The position numbers and the translations under genes are program-made. A DNA stretch of 64,000 nucleotides from contig AP024891.1 of NCBI GenBank assembly GCA_024347015.1, positions 47,555 to 111,554 on the forward strand, given 5' to 3'. This DNA is from Vibrio pectenicida. GTDB taxonomy: Bacteria > Pseudomonadota > Gammaproteobacteria > Enterobacterales > Vibrionaceae. How positions within the stretch are numbered: the first letter of the stretch is position 1; each line of letters begins with the position of its first letter. The notes below the pieces were generated by a model. It was not told the DNA's origin. It worked only from the letters and a program-made list of their open reading frames with translations, and ran no database searches. This document shows positions 44,517 to 53,527 of this stretch, in pieces.

Positions 44517-46121
44517 TCAATGACCATAGGTGATATTCGGTAGATTAAGAAAATAATTTAAAAAATAATCTCGCCATGCTCTATCATCCTCATCTTCCGG
44601 CCCATCATAACGCCCTGGCAAATAAGAGCTATACTCACTATCTTTTTCAGAATATGCCGATACATCATAACGCCCTGACAATTGATGTTTTGATAAATAC
44701 TTACGTTGTTGCTCATTATAAAAGTGTTGTGTTACCTCTAACTCAATGCCTTCACCAACACCTATATAATGGAAATAGTAATTGTCCATGTCTTCAAACT
44801 CAGCGTGTTTTTTATCCACCAATCCATATCTATCAGTCATTTTTCTCGACCACCAAATATCTTTGAATGTACCTTCCTCAAAGCTCTTTAAATTTTGCCA
44901 TTGTATGAACTTGTAAATATCTTTGGCGGGGATTGATGGAGTGTCACTCATTACCTCATTTGGGCTAGTACAAGTATCAAATACAATCACGGCATTATCC
45001 TCGACTCGAAACGGCAGCTTATCTCCCTCTTTGATATTAGAATCTACGTATCTTTTGAACCAAGAACCTTCCCTTTTGCTGAGGTAATAATCTGGATGGT
45101 GGCTGTGTTGTAGCTTATAACGATCAACTGCTGCATCAACAATGTCATAAACGGGATTTTCATGAAGTGCGTTAAAGTCCGCACTACGATTAAATTCGAT
45201 TTTAAACAAAAAGTCCTGCATATCTGGCTTAGTGATAGAGGCGAAAGCTTTATCGACTGAGGCTTGTATTTTTTTAATGGATTTAGGCTCAGTGAGGTAA
45301 ATCTCAATTAGACCGTGGCCTAAGAGGTCTGATTTACTCGGTGCTATCATGGTGTTTGGAGGCGGAACGCTACCTCTCCCTGTAAAGTGAAGCCCATTAA
45401 TAACCATGTCTGAGCTTGATAAAATGTATCCACTGTCTGGGCTAAGAGTGGGTGAAGCGGGAGCGATATGAATGACACGAATGTTATCGGCACCGTAGCC
45501 GCGTTGAGATGTCACATGTTTGTATGATTCATTCACCCATAAGTTCCCTTGCGAATGAGCGATATATATGAGTTTTTTCCCTTTCCACGTATGAGAGTCG
45601 TTGATAAGGTGATGTTGCATTCTCGTTTGGCTGGTGTCGGAGGAATCAACTAATAATGTCAGTGCTTCGAGGAATTCTCGAATGAGTGCGTTTCGAGTCA
45701 GACTGAAGGAATCTCTAACAAACCCCTCGAACCAGGAAAAAGCAGCACTGATTTTTTTGATGATAGAGCTGTTTTGTTTATCATTTACGATGTCCCAAAA
45801 TGCCTCCCACCGATCGAATTGTTTCTGCTCTAGTTCGTAAGTTCTTTGGTCAAAGGTTTCAGCGAAATCGGCCAATACGTTAAGGCCACTACCTTCAATG
45901 TGGGAATCGTTGTAGAAAAGTTGGTATTCGACAGACTCTCCCTTGTAATGGCTGATATCTAGAGTGGATTTTATTTTTTGTCTCCCATGTTCGGCTTGCT
46001 CTCTAGTTGTTGCGACCCCGTTAAAAAATCCTATGGTATAACCTTCAATTTTGCATGAGTTGGCGATGGCATTGAGTGGCAGCAAAGCCATAATTATGAG
46101 TGATAGTGTTCGCTTATTCAC
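44517..46121 (-). CDS. Secreted alpha/beta-hydrolase-like protein
   Basis: A 534-residue exported protein: signal peptide ending at AIANS, then IYIAHSQGNLWVNE, a lipase-type nucleophile elbow (AHSQG in place of GHSxG). HIAPASPTLSPDSG follows. The last ~150 residues are of unknown fold. It may be a lipase or esterase, but the other catalytic residues were not fixed. It overlaps the upstream exported protein by eight bases, so the two are coupled. Confidence 0.65.
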   Translation of the reverse strand: MNKRTLSLIIMALLPLNAIANSCKIEGYTIGFFNGVATTREQAEHGRQKIKSTLDISHYKGESVEYQLFYNDSHIEGSGLNVLADFAETFDQRTYELEQKQFDRWEAFWDIVNDKQNSSIIKKISAAFSWFEGFVRDSFSLTRNALIREFLEALTLLVDSSDTSQTRMQHHLINDSHTWKGKKLIYIAHSQGNLWVNESYKHVTSQRGYGADNIRVIHIAPASPTLSPDSGYILSSSDMVINGLHFTGRGSVPPPNTMIAPSKSDLLGHGLIEIYLTEPKSIKKIQASVDKAFASITKPDMQDFLFKIEFNRSADFNALHENPVYDIVDAAVDRYKLQHSHHPDYYLSKREGSWFKRYVDSNIKEGDKLPFRVEDNAVIVFDTCTSPNEVMSDTPSIPAKDIYKFIQWQNLKSFEEGTFKDIWWSRKMTDRYGLVDKKHAEFEDMDNYYFHYIGVGEGIELEVTQHFYNEQQRKYLSKHQLSGRYDVSAYSEKDSEYSSYLPGRYDGPEDEDDRAWRDYFLNYFLNLPNITYGH

Positions 46122-46713
46122 AGTACTGTGCCTCTGCTTTAAGAGAGGTGCTTACAGAGCCATCGAGTAAATGATTGTAAGCTAGGTAGGCCATAGTGCG
46201 GGCTTTGGTGTTGCAGGTGAGCGCCCTGATGGTTTTCCCGGTGTTTATATTGTCATCGATATCAATGCCAACAAACTCTTTACAAGCGAGGACTTTGTTG
46301 TGTTTGTGTGAAATATCGAGGGCTTTTGTGATGTTCTCATCGGTCTTTTGTGAAAAATCATGATAGAGATTTTCTTGTGCGTAACGGGCATTTTGTTTTA
46401 AGGCTTTTCGGACTGGCTCGCTCACCTCTAACGCATCGATAAAGGCTTCAATATCATCGCGGATACCACTTTGGTTTGTGTCAGTACCGGTGAGCGAATC
46501 GCTGCGGTCGATCATGGATTCAAAACGTTCATAGAGCAGCCTAAGTTGGCCATCAATGGTCTTTTGTACCTTTAACTTTGCGGTTAGCTCAGGTGTTTTC
46601 TCTATGCTTGATATGACAGTCTGAGGCTCCACTGCCATTGCGTTTGGATCTTTTGACTCTTTACCCCCCATAATTGCCATTATAGATAAAGTGCAAACCA
46701 ACCAATTATTCAT
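46114..46713 (-). CDS. Exported protein with EF-hand-like calcium motif
   Basis: A 199-residue protein with a hydrophobic start, then DTNQSGIRDDIEAFI, a calcium-binding loop of the type seen in thrombospondin-3/dockerin-like repeats. Four cysteines lie in the second half (ACKEF, TCNTK, YCE). It precedes and overlaps the hydrolase gene. It could be a chaperone, inhibitor or partner of the hydrolase; nothing proves which. Confidence 0.6.
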   Translation of the reverse strand: MNNWLVCTLSIMAIMGGKESKDPNAMAVEPQTVISSIEKTPELTAKLKVQKTIDGQLRLLYERFESMIDRSDSLTGTDTNQSGIRDDIEAFIDALEVSEPVRKALKQNARYAQENLYHDFSQKTDENITKALDISHKHNKVLACKEFVGIDIDDNINTGKTIRALTCNTKARTMAYLAYNHLLDGSVSTSLKAEAQYCE

Positions 46714-47388
46714 TTCTGTTTCTCTGATATTTTATATAATTGCAAAAGTGTACTTATAAATTAACCCACTGAATAATAAGCAATCTTTATATCAATATAA
46801 GTAGAAAATAAGAGGTTAACCTCAGATTGGTTTATAACGACGGGGTCAGTCTTGCTTTTTTGTCTTTTTGATAAGAGGGGCTTAGTTTTTAACTAGGTCT
46901 TTTTTGTAGTGGATGATTGAATGTGACCATTAGGTTGGAGGTATTTGCAATACCTTAAATAATCCATGAAATGCTAATATAGGAAAGTGAGTAACTCAGA
47001 ATTGCCCCGAAGTGTGCTAGCCTAAGATATGGGACACATTTCTTTTTTCATCATTTGACCTATTTTTTCTAACTAAATAAGTAGTTAGTTTTTATGGGAT
47101 GTTATACCGACAATGTCTTCATTTTTAATTTATAAAAACAATATGATAAATGATTGTACTAGTTATTCTTCTCTATACTTACAGGAAATGTGTCTAGATA
47201 AAAGATACTGGTATGTTCTTTGTATCTTGATTGTAGTGAAATAGCCGTCATACAAGTTGTTCAAGAAGGTCTCGCAATGCTCGGTAGCTTTGGTTTGAAT
47301 TGACTTTTATGTTTAGGGGGTGATGGTTCAGTGCTGTGGTAGCTTTGCTCACCACTTAAGCGGGGCATTATAACTTAGGAGATAAACG
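46714..47388. other. Non-coding stretch, nothing recognised
   Basis: A 675-bp AT-rich region with no supported gene, repeat or terminator. It probably holds the divergent promoters of the flanking genes. Confidence 0.5.
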
Positions 47389-47826
47389 TTGACATTTTTT
47401 TGGACAGTGATTTCAGGTTTTTTGATCTTTGTATTCGGTCAGTTTTTCCTAAAACTAGTTCTAGAGCCTATTGTTGCATTTAAAGAGTCGCTTGGTTCTT
47501 TATCTGCCTTTTGTTTACGTAATCAAGGAAAAATTACAAATGGCAACGCTACATTAGAAGAGCAAAATGAACTCCGTTTAATTATCTCGACAATCCTGTC
47601 TAAAAAACAGGCAATTCCATTCTATGCGGAATTGTCGGCAGTTTTAGTTTTACCAAACTCGGAAAACCTGCTCTTGGCGTGTAAGAATTTAAACTTTGTT
47701 GCCTATGAAATGTATAGAGAAACAGATATGCACGAAGACACGACCGTTAAGTATGAAAAAATTGTAATGGAGTTACACAAAACAAGTAAGCTACTAGATT
47801 TACGGCTAGATTTTGAATCGTTATAA
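47389..47826 (+). CDS. Membrane-anchored hypothetical protein
   Basis: A 145-residue protein with one N-terminal helix (FFWTVISGFLIFVFGQFFLK) and a helical cytosolic part. Start is TTG 47389 with AGGAG eight bases upstream. Function unknown. It is the first of three + strand genes of accessory character. Confidence 0.55.
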   Translation: MTFFWTVISGFLIFVFGQFFLKLVLEPIVAFKESLGSLSAFCLRNQGKITNGNATLEEQNELRLIISTILSKKQAIPFYAELSAVLVLPNSENLLLACKNLNFVAYEMYRETDMHEDTTVKYEKIVMELHKTSKLLDLRLDFESL

Positions 47827-48013
47827 TAAATGCTCAAGGAATCAAGATATTTTTCCTAATCTGAAGGAATCGTCCTAGACTATGAGTGCTAGCACGTTCC
47901 TGTCCATTCTGTGCTTTCACCTATTGTTTGCGTCAAACCTTATACGCATCATTTGACCCTGGTTTCATATTAAATGTATGGTCATCAATGCTTCTATTGA
48001 TTGGATTAACTAA

Positions 48014-48850
48014 ATGAAAGAATGGAAGGAATGGGTAACGATAGCTGTACTGATATTGATATTCGCAATGGCATCATACTGGTTTGCTACTACCAATCCG
48101 CTCAAATTTTCTCTTCAAGATGTCAGGGATGTACTCAGGCAAGTGTTTGTTTATTCATTCGCTGCTGGCGTAGCGATATTCGGTTATTGGTGGACTCAAA
48201 GAGAGCAAGACAGAAGACATGATGATCAACTTTATGAAGCTCGTTGGAATAAGACCTTAGATATACAGTTCGAAGCCTTAGAGAAGCTCTCAAGTAAGCG
48301 TTTGGCCTTGTATAGCGAACTTAGGAAAGTGTCTAAGCTTTATCTATTTCAGTTCATAACAGACGATGAGTTTAGGGATTTGAAGCTTTATGATTTCGAG
48401 GAGCAGATTAGCTGGCAATCAAACCATACATCTTTTTATCTCAGCCATGATGATTTTTATCTTATGGACATTACATTTGAAATGACAGCAGCTATCGATG
48501 AGTTGGAGTCTTACTGTAATCAAGTACTCCCACTTCCTAAAGATGCAAGTATAGAATTGGAGGAACTTGTAGCGCTTTCGATAAGGCAACACTTCAATAA
48601 GATATTGAGCTTAAGCCTAGTTTTAGATTGGGAGATAGGCTGTTTAATTAAAGGGAAGGTGCTGGATAGATATGACCTAGATCTAGATGATGACAATCAG
48701 TGGGATAAGCAAGATGATACTGAGACGTACCTTCAGTGGAAAGAGCGGGTATATAAGCAGCAAAGGAAATACGTAGGGCTTACAAATACTAATGTAATTC
48801 TTAATGAAAGAAACTTTACTGAATGTGATAGTAGCGAGGACAAAGCCTAA
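48014..48850 (+). CDS. Two-helix membrane hypothetical protein
   Basis: A 278-residue protein with two N-terminal helices (WVTIAVLILIFAMASYWF and VFVYSFAAGVAIFGYWW) and a long acidic cytosolic domain (DRYDLDLDDDNQWDKQDD). No family recognised. No ribosome site is strong, but the hydrophobic N-terminus supports ATG 48014. Confidence 0.55.
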   Translation: MKEWKEWVTIAVLILIFAMASYWFATTNPLKFSLQDVRDVLRQVFVYSFAAGVAIFGYWWTQREQDRRHDDQLYEARWNKTLDIQFEALEKLSSKRLALYSELRKVSKLYLFQFITDDEFRDLKLYDFEEQISWQSNHTSFYLSHDDFYLMDITFEMTAAIDELESYCNQVLPLPKDASIELEELVALSIRQHFNKILSLSLVLDWEIGCLIKGKVLDRYDLDLDDDNQWDKQDDTETYLQWKERVYKQQRKYVGLTNTNVILNERNFTECDSSEDKA

Positions 48851-49024
48851 CCAACTCATTCTCAGTTAGGAAAACATTTATTCATAAATAATGTGCCAAT
48901 ATGGTTACATAATAATCATAGAGTTGAACATTGGTTGAATAAACCGAAGCTGAGATTAGGCGGACAATGTCAAATAGACACTTTCCACCTAAGAATTGTT
49001 AGTAAAAGAAAAAGGCGATCATTC

Positions 49025-49846
49025 ATGAAAATCGGTCAACTGGTTAAGAGTCATATAAAAAAGATATTTCTGTATTGTGATACTGTAAATCACGATGAAC
49101 TGATAAAGTTAATGGATAAGAAATATTCCAAAAATACTTTTGGTATAAACTATCCGTTCTGCACAGAGTCAACCCTAATTCCCAAGAATGAATCTAAAAG
49201 ATATTGGACGGATTTATATTTTGTAAGAGGGAAAAAGGTTCGAGTATCAAGCCAATGGGTAATCAATCACACCCAGCAATTCACAAGATACTTGGTCACT
49301 AGAGGGATAACTGATCAAGAAAAACTAGAGGATCTAATGGATTCTCATTATGCACCTAGTGACAATCCAAGAATCAGCACCAGATTAAACTCAAGGTATA
49401 GAGGTAATGCAATCGGAAACGCACAAAACCTCTTGGTTAGAAACATACTAAGCAACCTTGGGGAAGAGTCTTTCAATCAAGATGATTGGGAAAAAACAAA
49501 AGCATATTTCGAAAACAAATGTGCTTATTGTGGTTCCGAAGATGAATTAGTAATTGAACATGCAGTTCCAATTAACAAAGTATCATTAGGAGAGCATCGG
49601 CTCGGCAACATGGTCCCAAGTTGTAAAGCATGTAATTCGAAGAAAGCTGATAAAGATTTCAAAATCTTTTTAGAAGGCAATCAACATCGAATAGGAATAA
49701 TTGAAGAGTATATGGATAGCAGAGATTACGTGCCGCTGGGTGAAAATGAGCAGGTGGCAAAAATACTGGAAATGGCTTATCAAGAAGTGGCTATCGTTTC
49801 GAAAAGATACATTGAAATACTAAATGAACTATTTCCAAACAAGTAG
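49025..49846 (+). CDS. HNH endonuclease-family protein
   Basis: A 273-residue protein with a C-terminal HNH domain: CAYCGSEDELVIEHAVPINK, then NMVPSCKACNSKKADKDF. The N-terminal ~150 residues are unlike known families. Possible roles are defence or recombination. A longer frame from 48893 has no ribosome site, and ATG 49025 follows AAGGCG. It is the last of the three accessory genes. Confidence 0.75.
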   Translation: MKIGQLVKSHIKKIFLYCDTVNHDELIKLMDKKYSKNTFGINYPFCTESTLIPKNESKRYWTDLYFVRGKKVRVSSQWVINHTQQFTRYLVTRGITDQEKLEDLMDSHYAPSDNPRISTRLNSRYRGNAIGNAQNLLVRNILSNLGEESFNQDDWEKTKAYFENKCAYCGSEDELVIEHAVPINKVSLGEHRLGNMVPSCKACNSKKADKDFKIFLEGNQHRIGIIEEYMDSRDYVPLGENEQVAKILEMAYQEVAIVSKRYIEILNELFPNK

Positions 49847-49892
49847 CTACACTGGAAAAATAACCACTGCGCTCGCATCTTCCAGTGAGCTA
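49844..49892 (+). repeat. Hairpin after the HNH gene
   Basis: TAGCT-CACTGGAA and TTCCAGTG-AGCTA pair over 13 bp with one bulge and a 22-base loop, starting at the stop codon. It may be a terminator or a degenerate small attC; the expected R'' and R' AAC/GTT boxes are not convincing. Confidence 0.5.
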
Positions 49893-50168
49893 GGCATTAG
49901 CCTCCATAGAAATTCTTATGCGAAATTCACCTTTTGTCGCGGATGACCTAACACGCTTTTGTCCATTTCTTTCCTACAATGGAATACAGCTTCCGAATCA
50001 AAGTGTCGTCTAGAATGTCAGCAGAAAAAAAACGTTGATGCCATGCCATCACATTGGAAGAAAAGCGACTTTTTTGTCCCATTTCTGACGTCAAAATGCT
50101 TTACACCGAAACGTTTTTTGCTACTCTTACGAGGTTCAAAACGTTCGTCACTCACGTTAAGTAGTGTC
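49893..50168. other. Non-coding stretch upstream of the DUF3577 operon
   Basis: No supported gene. It leads into the second copy of the structured repeat. GACCTAACACGC near 49945 resembles GGTCTAACACGCC near 35077, possibly a shared boundary motif. Confidence 0.4.
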
Positions 50169-50240
50169 AAGCACACGGCTCAGCCTTAAATGCCTCTTGT
50201 AAGCGTGTCGCGGTCTGACTCAGTCGGATTGAAGAGATAA
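50169..50240 (+). repeat. Structured ~71-bp dispersed repeat, copy 2
   Basis: Matches 9009-9080 with about six differences. The hairpin TCTGAC-TCA-GTCGGA keeps the pairing of copy 1 by a U-G wobble. It lies ~140 bp upstream of the DUF3577-type gene, followed by a CCTTCTTT / AAAGAAGG hairpin. Confidence 0.6.
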
Positions 50241-50299
50241 AACCTTCTTTATCGAAAGAAGGCACACAGTAGTTTTCACACTGTGGTCAACACAACCAT

Positions 50300-50330
50300 C
50301 ACCCACGCGGGAAAATCATTTTCCGCAGGG
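50300..50330 (+). promoter_or_regulatory. Structured leader 1 (CACCC-GCGG...CCGC-GGG)
   Basis: Nested stems: outer CCC/GGG (50302-50304 with 50328-50330) around GCGG...CCGC (50307-50310 with 50323-50326), extended by AAAAT/ATTTT. It precedes the DUF3577-type gene and is followed by TTTTTCTCGC. Confidence 0.55.
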
Positions 50331-50378
50331 AAGACAGATTTTTCTCGCTTTTCATTTTTTGATTAAGAGAGAAAAACT

Positions 50379-50795
50379 ATGTCTACAAACACTACTCAAC
50401 AACCCCAACGCCATTTTGATTTGCACACCAAAGGATTTGGTTATCTTAACCGTATCCGCAAAATCACACCGCGTAAGGGTCAGCCATTTTGGGCGGTCGA
50501 AATCAATTGTCTTCATGGCAATGATGGAGAGTCTACCCGCTTCGATTGCAATGTGGTTGGTCAAGAGGCCATCGCATTGTTCGAACACCATCTGGCTGAG
50601 GTGAAGAAAGAAGATAAAGTCATGGCCAGTGTGGTCATGGGCGATATCAGTCTTCATTCGTTTATCTATACCAACGGTGATAAAGCCGGCGAAAAAGGTG
50701 CTTGCATCAAAGGCCGACTTTTAAAAGTGAAGTATCTGAAGGTCAATGACTCTGTGGTGTATACCGCAGAGCAACCTAAGACACACGCTGCCTAA
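50379..50795 (+). CDS. DUF3577 (STY4534-type) ICE protein
   Basis: A 138-residue protein matching the DUF3577 pattern: FDLHTKGFGYLNRIRKITPR, FWAVEINCLHGNDGE and FDCNVVGQEAI. The family is carried by integrative conjugative elements and plasmids and may have an OB-like fold acting in replication; its biochemical role is not settled. GAGAG precedes ATG 50379. It heads a run of three genes with like leaders. Confidence 0.8.
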   Translation: MSTNTTQQPQRHFDLHTKGFGYLNRIRKITPRKGQPFWAVEINCLHGNDGESTRFDCNVVGQEAIALFEHHLAEVKKEDKVMASVVMGDISLHSFIYTNGDKAGEKGACIKGRLLKVKYLKVNDSVVYTAEQPKTHAA

Positions 50796-50835
50796 ACACA
50801 ACCTATCAGCCTGCCCCACTTGTTGGGGCAGCGCT

Positions 50836-50866
50836 TTCACCCTCGCGGGGAGTTCATTTCCGCTGG
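50836..50866 (+). promoter_or_regulatory. Structured leader 2
   Basis: CACCC, then GCGGGGA (50843-50849) pairing with TTTCCGC (50855-50861), then GGGG (50863-50866) pairing with the first CCC. Same architecture as leaders 1 and 3, and the preceding GCGCTTTCACC is shared with leader 3. Confidence 0.6.
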
Positions 50867-50911
50867 GGAATGCTTTCTCACTTGCGATCACATCAACGAG
50901 AGAGAAAGATA

Positions 50912-51622
50912 ATGAACGACACGATTCAAAACGCACTGCGACTTCTTGTGAACCACTCACCCAAACACGCGACTCATTACGATTTGTCGACTCAAACGTA
51001 TTGGTCAACGAAGGGGAGCCACGTGCGTAGGTATTGCTTGATTAGTAAGCAGTGGATAGACGGTGAGCTGACCTGTGAACAGGTAAAAGATGATGAAAGT
51101 CCGGACAACTCAATGCTCGACATTGAACAAATCTGGGATCACAACTTTGCGATTTTGTCTATGCAAGCTTGCTCTTGCGGATCAACAAAAGTGGAAGTCA
51201 GCATCAATGGCATTTTTGCAGGGTCTGGTGAGCAAGAGGACGGCGGCTTTCTTGAATGCCACCGATGTGGTGGAAATGCAGAGGTCACGTATTTTGAGGC
51301 CTTTGAAGAAAGTGGACTGTTGCCTGAGCTTGGAAAAATGATGATGACATTGAATGTCGATGTCTCTGAGTTTCAAGCGTTCTGGAAACAAAAACAGGTT
51401 TGGAATTGGTTTTTCCATTCAGGTCGTTTCTCGCACTATGTGGCTTGGAATAAAGATAAGGCGTTTTCAATCCTTCAGAAGTCATGTGGCTTGGTTAAGG
51501 CATTAGAAAAGGTTTGCTTATCTTGCCCAAGCACACGGGAAGGACACCTTATGGGATTAGAGTCAACATACCCTGAGCTGTCACATGAGATACGAGCAAT
51601 GAGAGAAGCACAACGCGCCTAA
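50912..51622 (+). CDS. Zinc-ribbon hypothetical protein
   Basis: A 236-residue protein with a four-cysteine zinc ribbon (CSCGSTK ... CHRCGG) near residues 95-130 and a helical C-terminus. ATG 50912 follows GAGAGAAAG; a longer start at 50870 would lie inside the leader. Function unknown, found here in the plasmid hypothetical run. Confidence 0.6.
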   Translation: MNDTIQNALRLLVNHSPKHATHYDLSTQTYWSTKGSHVRRYCLISKQWIDGELTCEQVKDDESPDNSMLDIEQIWDHNFAILSMQACSCGSTKVEVSINGIFAGSGEQEDGGFLECHRCGGNAEVTYFEAFEESGLLPELGKMMMTLNVDVSEFQAFWKQKQVWNWFFHSGRFSHYVAWNKDKAFSILQKSCGLVKALEKVCLSCPSTREGHLMGLESTYPELSHEIRAMREAQRA

Positions 51623-51671
51623 CTCAGCATGGCCGATCAGTTGATTGGTTTGTAGGTTTAAGCGCTTTCAC

Positions 51672-51703
51672 CACCCTTGCGGGATAACCCCGCATGGGCG
51701 GGT
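51672..51703 (+). promoter_or_regulatory. Structured leader 3
   Basis: CACCC, T, then TGCGGG (51678-51683) pairing with CCCGCA (51689-51694), T, then GGG (51696-51698) pairing with CCC. A further CGGGTG offers an alternative pairing with CACCC, so two exclusive structures are possible. TTTTCTCGC follows as in leader 1. Confidence 0.6.
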
Positions 51704-51755
51704 GTTTTCTCGCTTTTAACGACGAATTAACGTAATTGATTGAGGAGAAAACTCC

Positions 51756-52166
51756 ATGCAAAAGCCTTTGAGTACAGAGCAGAAAAAGGTGATGGTTGAG
51801 CGGTGTCAGGTGTCTATCCTGTACTTTAGTGTTCCAGGCCGAAATCGTCTCTATGCTTATATGGCATGGGATGCGAGGAAGGCCGAGAAAATGCTCACTA
51901 AGCTGTATGAATTATCACAAACGTGGGCCGAGCGTTACCCTGAAAAAGTGTATGTCTTTAGGGCTGAAGAGAGTCGGTTAAGCCTTTGGCATGACTGCTT
52001 TATAAAGGAAGTTCAGGCCATGATGACGTCTCAGGAGAACGAAAAGGCGCAACAGGTTGTAGAAACTTCATTGTGGGGGCGTGTTAAACGGCTATTAACG
52101 CGAGATGTATCAAGCTCACAGGAAGGTATGACGGTCACTTTGCTTTCCAATAAGGAGGCATCATGA
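51756..52166 (+). CDS. Hypothetical protein
   Basis: A 136-residue soluble protein, with an aromatic N-terminal half (ILYFSVPGRNRLYAYMAWD) and a polar tail. GAGGAG lies before ATG 51756. It overlaps the next gene by four bases (ATGA). No family recognised. Confidence 0.6.
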   Translation: MQKPLSTEQKKVMVERCQVSILYFSVPGRNRLYAYMAWDARKAEKMLTKLYELSQTWAERYPEKVYVFRAEESRLSLWHDCFIKEVQAMMTSQENEKAQQVVETSLWGRVKRLLTRDVSSSQEGMTVTLLSNKEAS

Positions 52167-52414
52167 TTTGCGTTAATACAACCGCCAATGTGTCCCATTT
52201 TTCTGAGCGGGTAGCCATCGGTGCTCGTGTGTGTACACAAGACCGTCATTCACAGGCTAAGAAGGAAATCGATATATCGATCCCTGATACGCTGTTGGAT
52301 AATGAATATTTTGGTGAACGTATCGCACTCAATGTGGTGGGTATGGTACTGAACCAAATGGGCTTAGGTAGAGCTTTTGACATTAAAGAATGGGTGCTCA
52401 AGCCGACGGCTTGA
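52163..52414 (+). CDS. Hypothetical protein
   Basis: An 83-residue protein (VAIGARVCTQDRHSQ, IDISIPDTLLDNEYFGERI) with start overlapping the preceding stop and AAGGAGG upstream. No family recognised. It is probably a true member of the operon because of the overlap and ribosome site. Confidence 0.6.
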   Translation: MICVNTTANVSHFSERVAIGARVCTQDRHSQAKKEIDISIPDTLLDNEYFGERIALNVVGMVLNQMGLGRAFDIKEWVLKPTA

Positions 52415-52595
52415 TATCCGGAATTATTGAACTTTCCAACCCTGCCATGTTAGGTAGAAGGAGATGATGACAACAGGGCCGTGAGTGGGTCCTACTGCGC
52501 TCGCTCAGCGATGAATACAGAGCACAAAGTGAGTCAGCTCGTCTGTACTCACTTTTCTTAAGACAGTCACAGAGTGATTAAGAACCACTCAATAT

Positions 52596-52628
52596 TCCCA
52601 CTAAGGTGCAACCTATTCCTTAGTGGGA
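52596..52628 (+). repeat. Leader hairpin before the cysteine-rich gene
   Basis: Perfect 11-base arms TCCCACTAAGG / CCTTAGTGGGA around an 11-base loop, 31 bases before ATG 52660. No T-run follows, so it is more likely a regulatory leader than a terminator. Confidence 0.55.
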
Positions 52629-52659
52629 TAGTGTTGCCTCATTACTAAAGGTAAAGGTT

Positions 52660-53235
52660 ATGAACAACACTCTCACTATTGAAGATGGCGTCGGAAACAC
52701 GGTTTATGTGCCTGACTTTATTCGTGAAAATGTACTTGATCTGGAAGGGTATCAATGCACCACTGAATGCCCTTGCTGTGGTCGACAAGCAAAAGAAAGG
52801 ATATTTGATGAATGTCTAGGTGGCGCGATTAACACGGTGTACCGGATTGATTGCTCTCATTGCAGTCATCATGAGTGCGATCAAGATTTTTGTAGCTCAT
52901 GTGAAGCGGCGTCGGTTTTTGAAGATTCGGAATTTGACCGAAACGTTAAACGCTGGAAGATGGCTGAGAAAGTGGATCTGATGCTTGACCATCTTGTTGA
53001 TACGTTAGTGACCCAACAATATGTCAAAGCGTCAGTGATAACAGAGATGAAACTGATGTTGTTATCAGACTCTGAGGTGTCAGGGCTCTTTAATCTGATT
53101 TATGCCTCACGGGGCGTGAGTAATCGACGACACATTCAAAGGCAGTTACTGGATGCGAAGTTTAACCGGAATTTGGAGGAAAAAATCAACCAACCATTCA
53201 TTCAACAAGGTGAAAGTAGGGGACTCGTATTATGA
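52660..53235 (+). CDS. Cysteine-rich hypothetical protein
   Basis: A 191-residue protein with two zinc-binding-like clusters (CPCCGRQ and CSHCSHHECDQDFCSSC, residues ~38-85) and a helical C-terminal half. Function unknown. AAAGGT precedes the ATG. The stop overlaps a further small gene (ATGA). Confidence 0.6.
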   Translation: MNNTLTIEDGVGNTVYVPDFIRENVLDLEGYQCTTECPCCGRQAKERIFDECLGGAINTVYRIDCSHCSHHECDQDFCSSCEAASVFEDSEFDRNVKRWKMAEKVDLMLDHLVDTLVTQQYVKASVITEMKLMLLSDSEVSGLFNLIYASRGVSNRRHIQRQLLDAKFNRNLEEKINQPFIQQGESRGLVL

Positions 53236-53372
53236 TCGAAGTTCAATTTTGGTCTGAACGAGAAAACGCTTACTTTTGCCAATGGAATGATTCTAGTGGT
53301 TACTTAACGGAAGAAGACTTAGATTTTGAAGATAAGTATGGTGACGAAGTCATTTGGAACTGTGCAGCATAA
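53232..53372 (+). CDS. Small acidic hypothetical protein (46 aa)
   Basis: A 46-residue acidic frame (start MIEVQFWSERENAYFCQWND, end DEVIWNCAA) whose ATG overlaps the stop of the cysteine-rich gene and which ends 16 bases before a terminator. Overlap and terminator support it as the last gene of the operon. Function unknown. Confidence 0.6.
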   Translation: MIEVQFWSERENAYFCQWNDSSGYLTEEDLDFEDKYGDEVIWNCAA

Positions 53373-53388
53373 CGAATGATTGACCTTA

Positions 53389-53420
53389 ATGCCTCGTTAT
53401 TCGGGGCATTATTATTTTAT
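53389..53420 (+). terminator. Rho-independent terminator
   Basis: AATGCCTCG / CGGGGCATT (one G-U pair) with a short loop, then ATTATTTTAT. It ends the hypothetical run. Confidence 0.7.
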
Positions 53421-53527
53421 CTTCGAAGTATTGATTTCATTGAGTCAAACCATAGTCATTGCAGGTTGTCTATATATGGACTTAATGATTAAATTAGTCT
53501 ATTATTGGAATGTGAGAGTTTAAAGGG

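Noticed and set aside
48846-48965. Possible attC site starting GCCTAACCAACTC and ending ATTAGGCGG
   Set aside because: Only the outer six bases pair, the inner arms do not match and R' lacks GTT.
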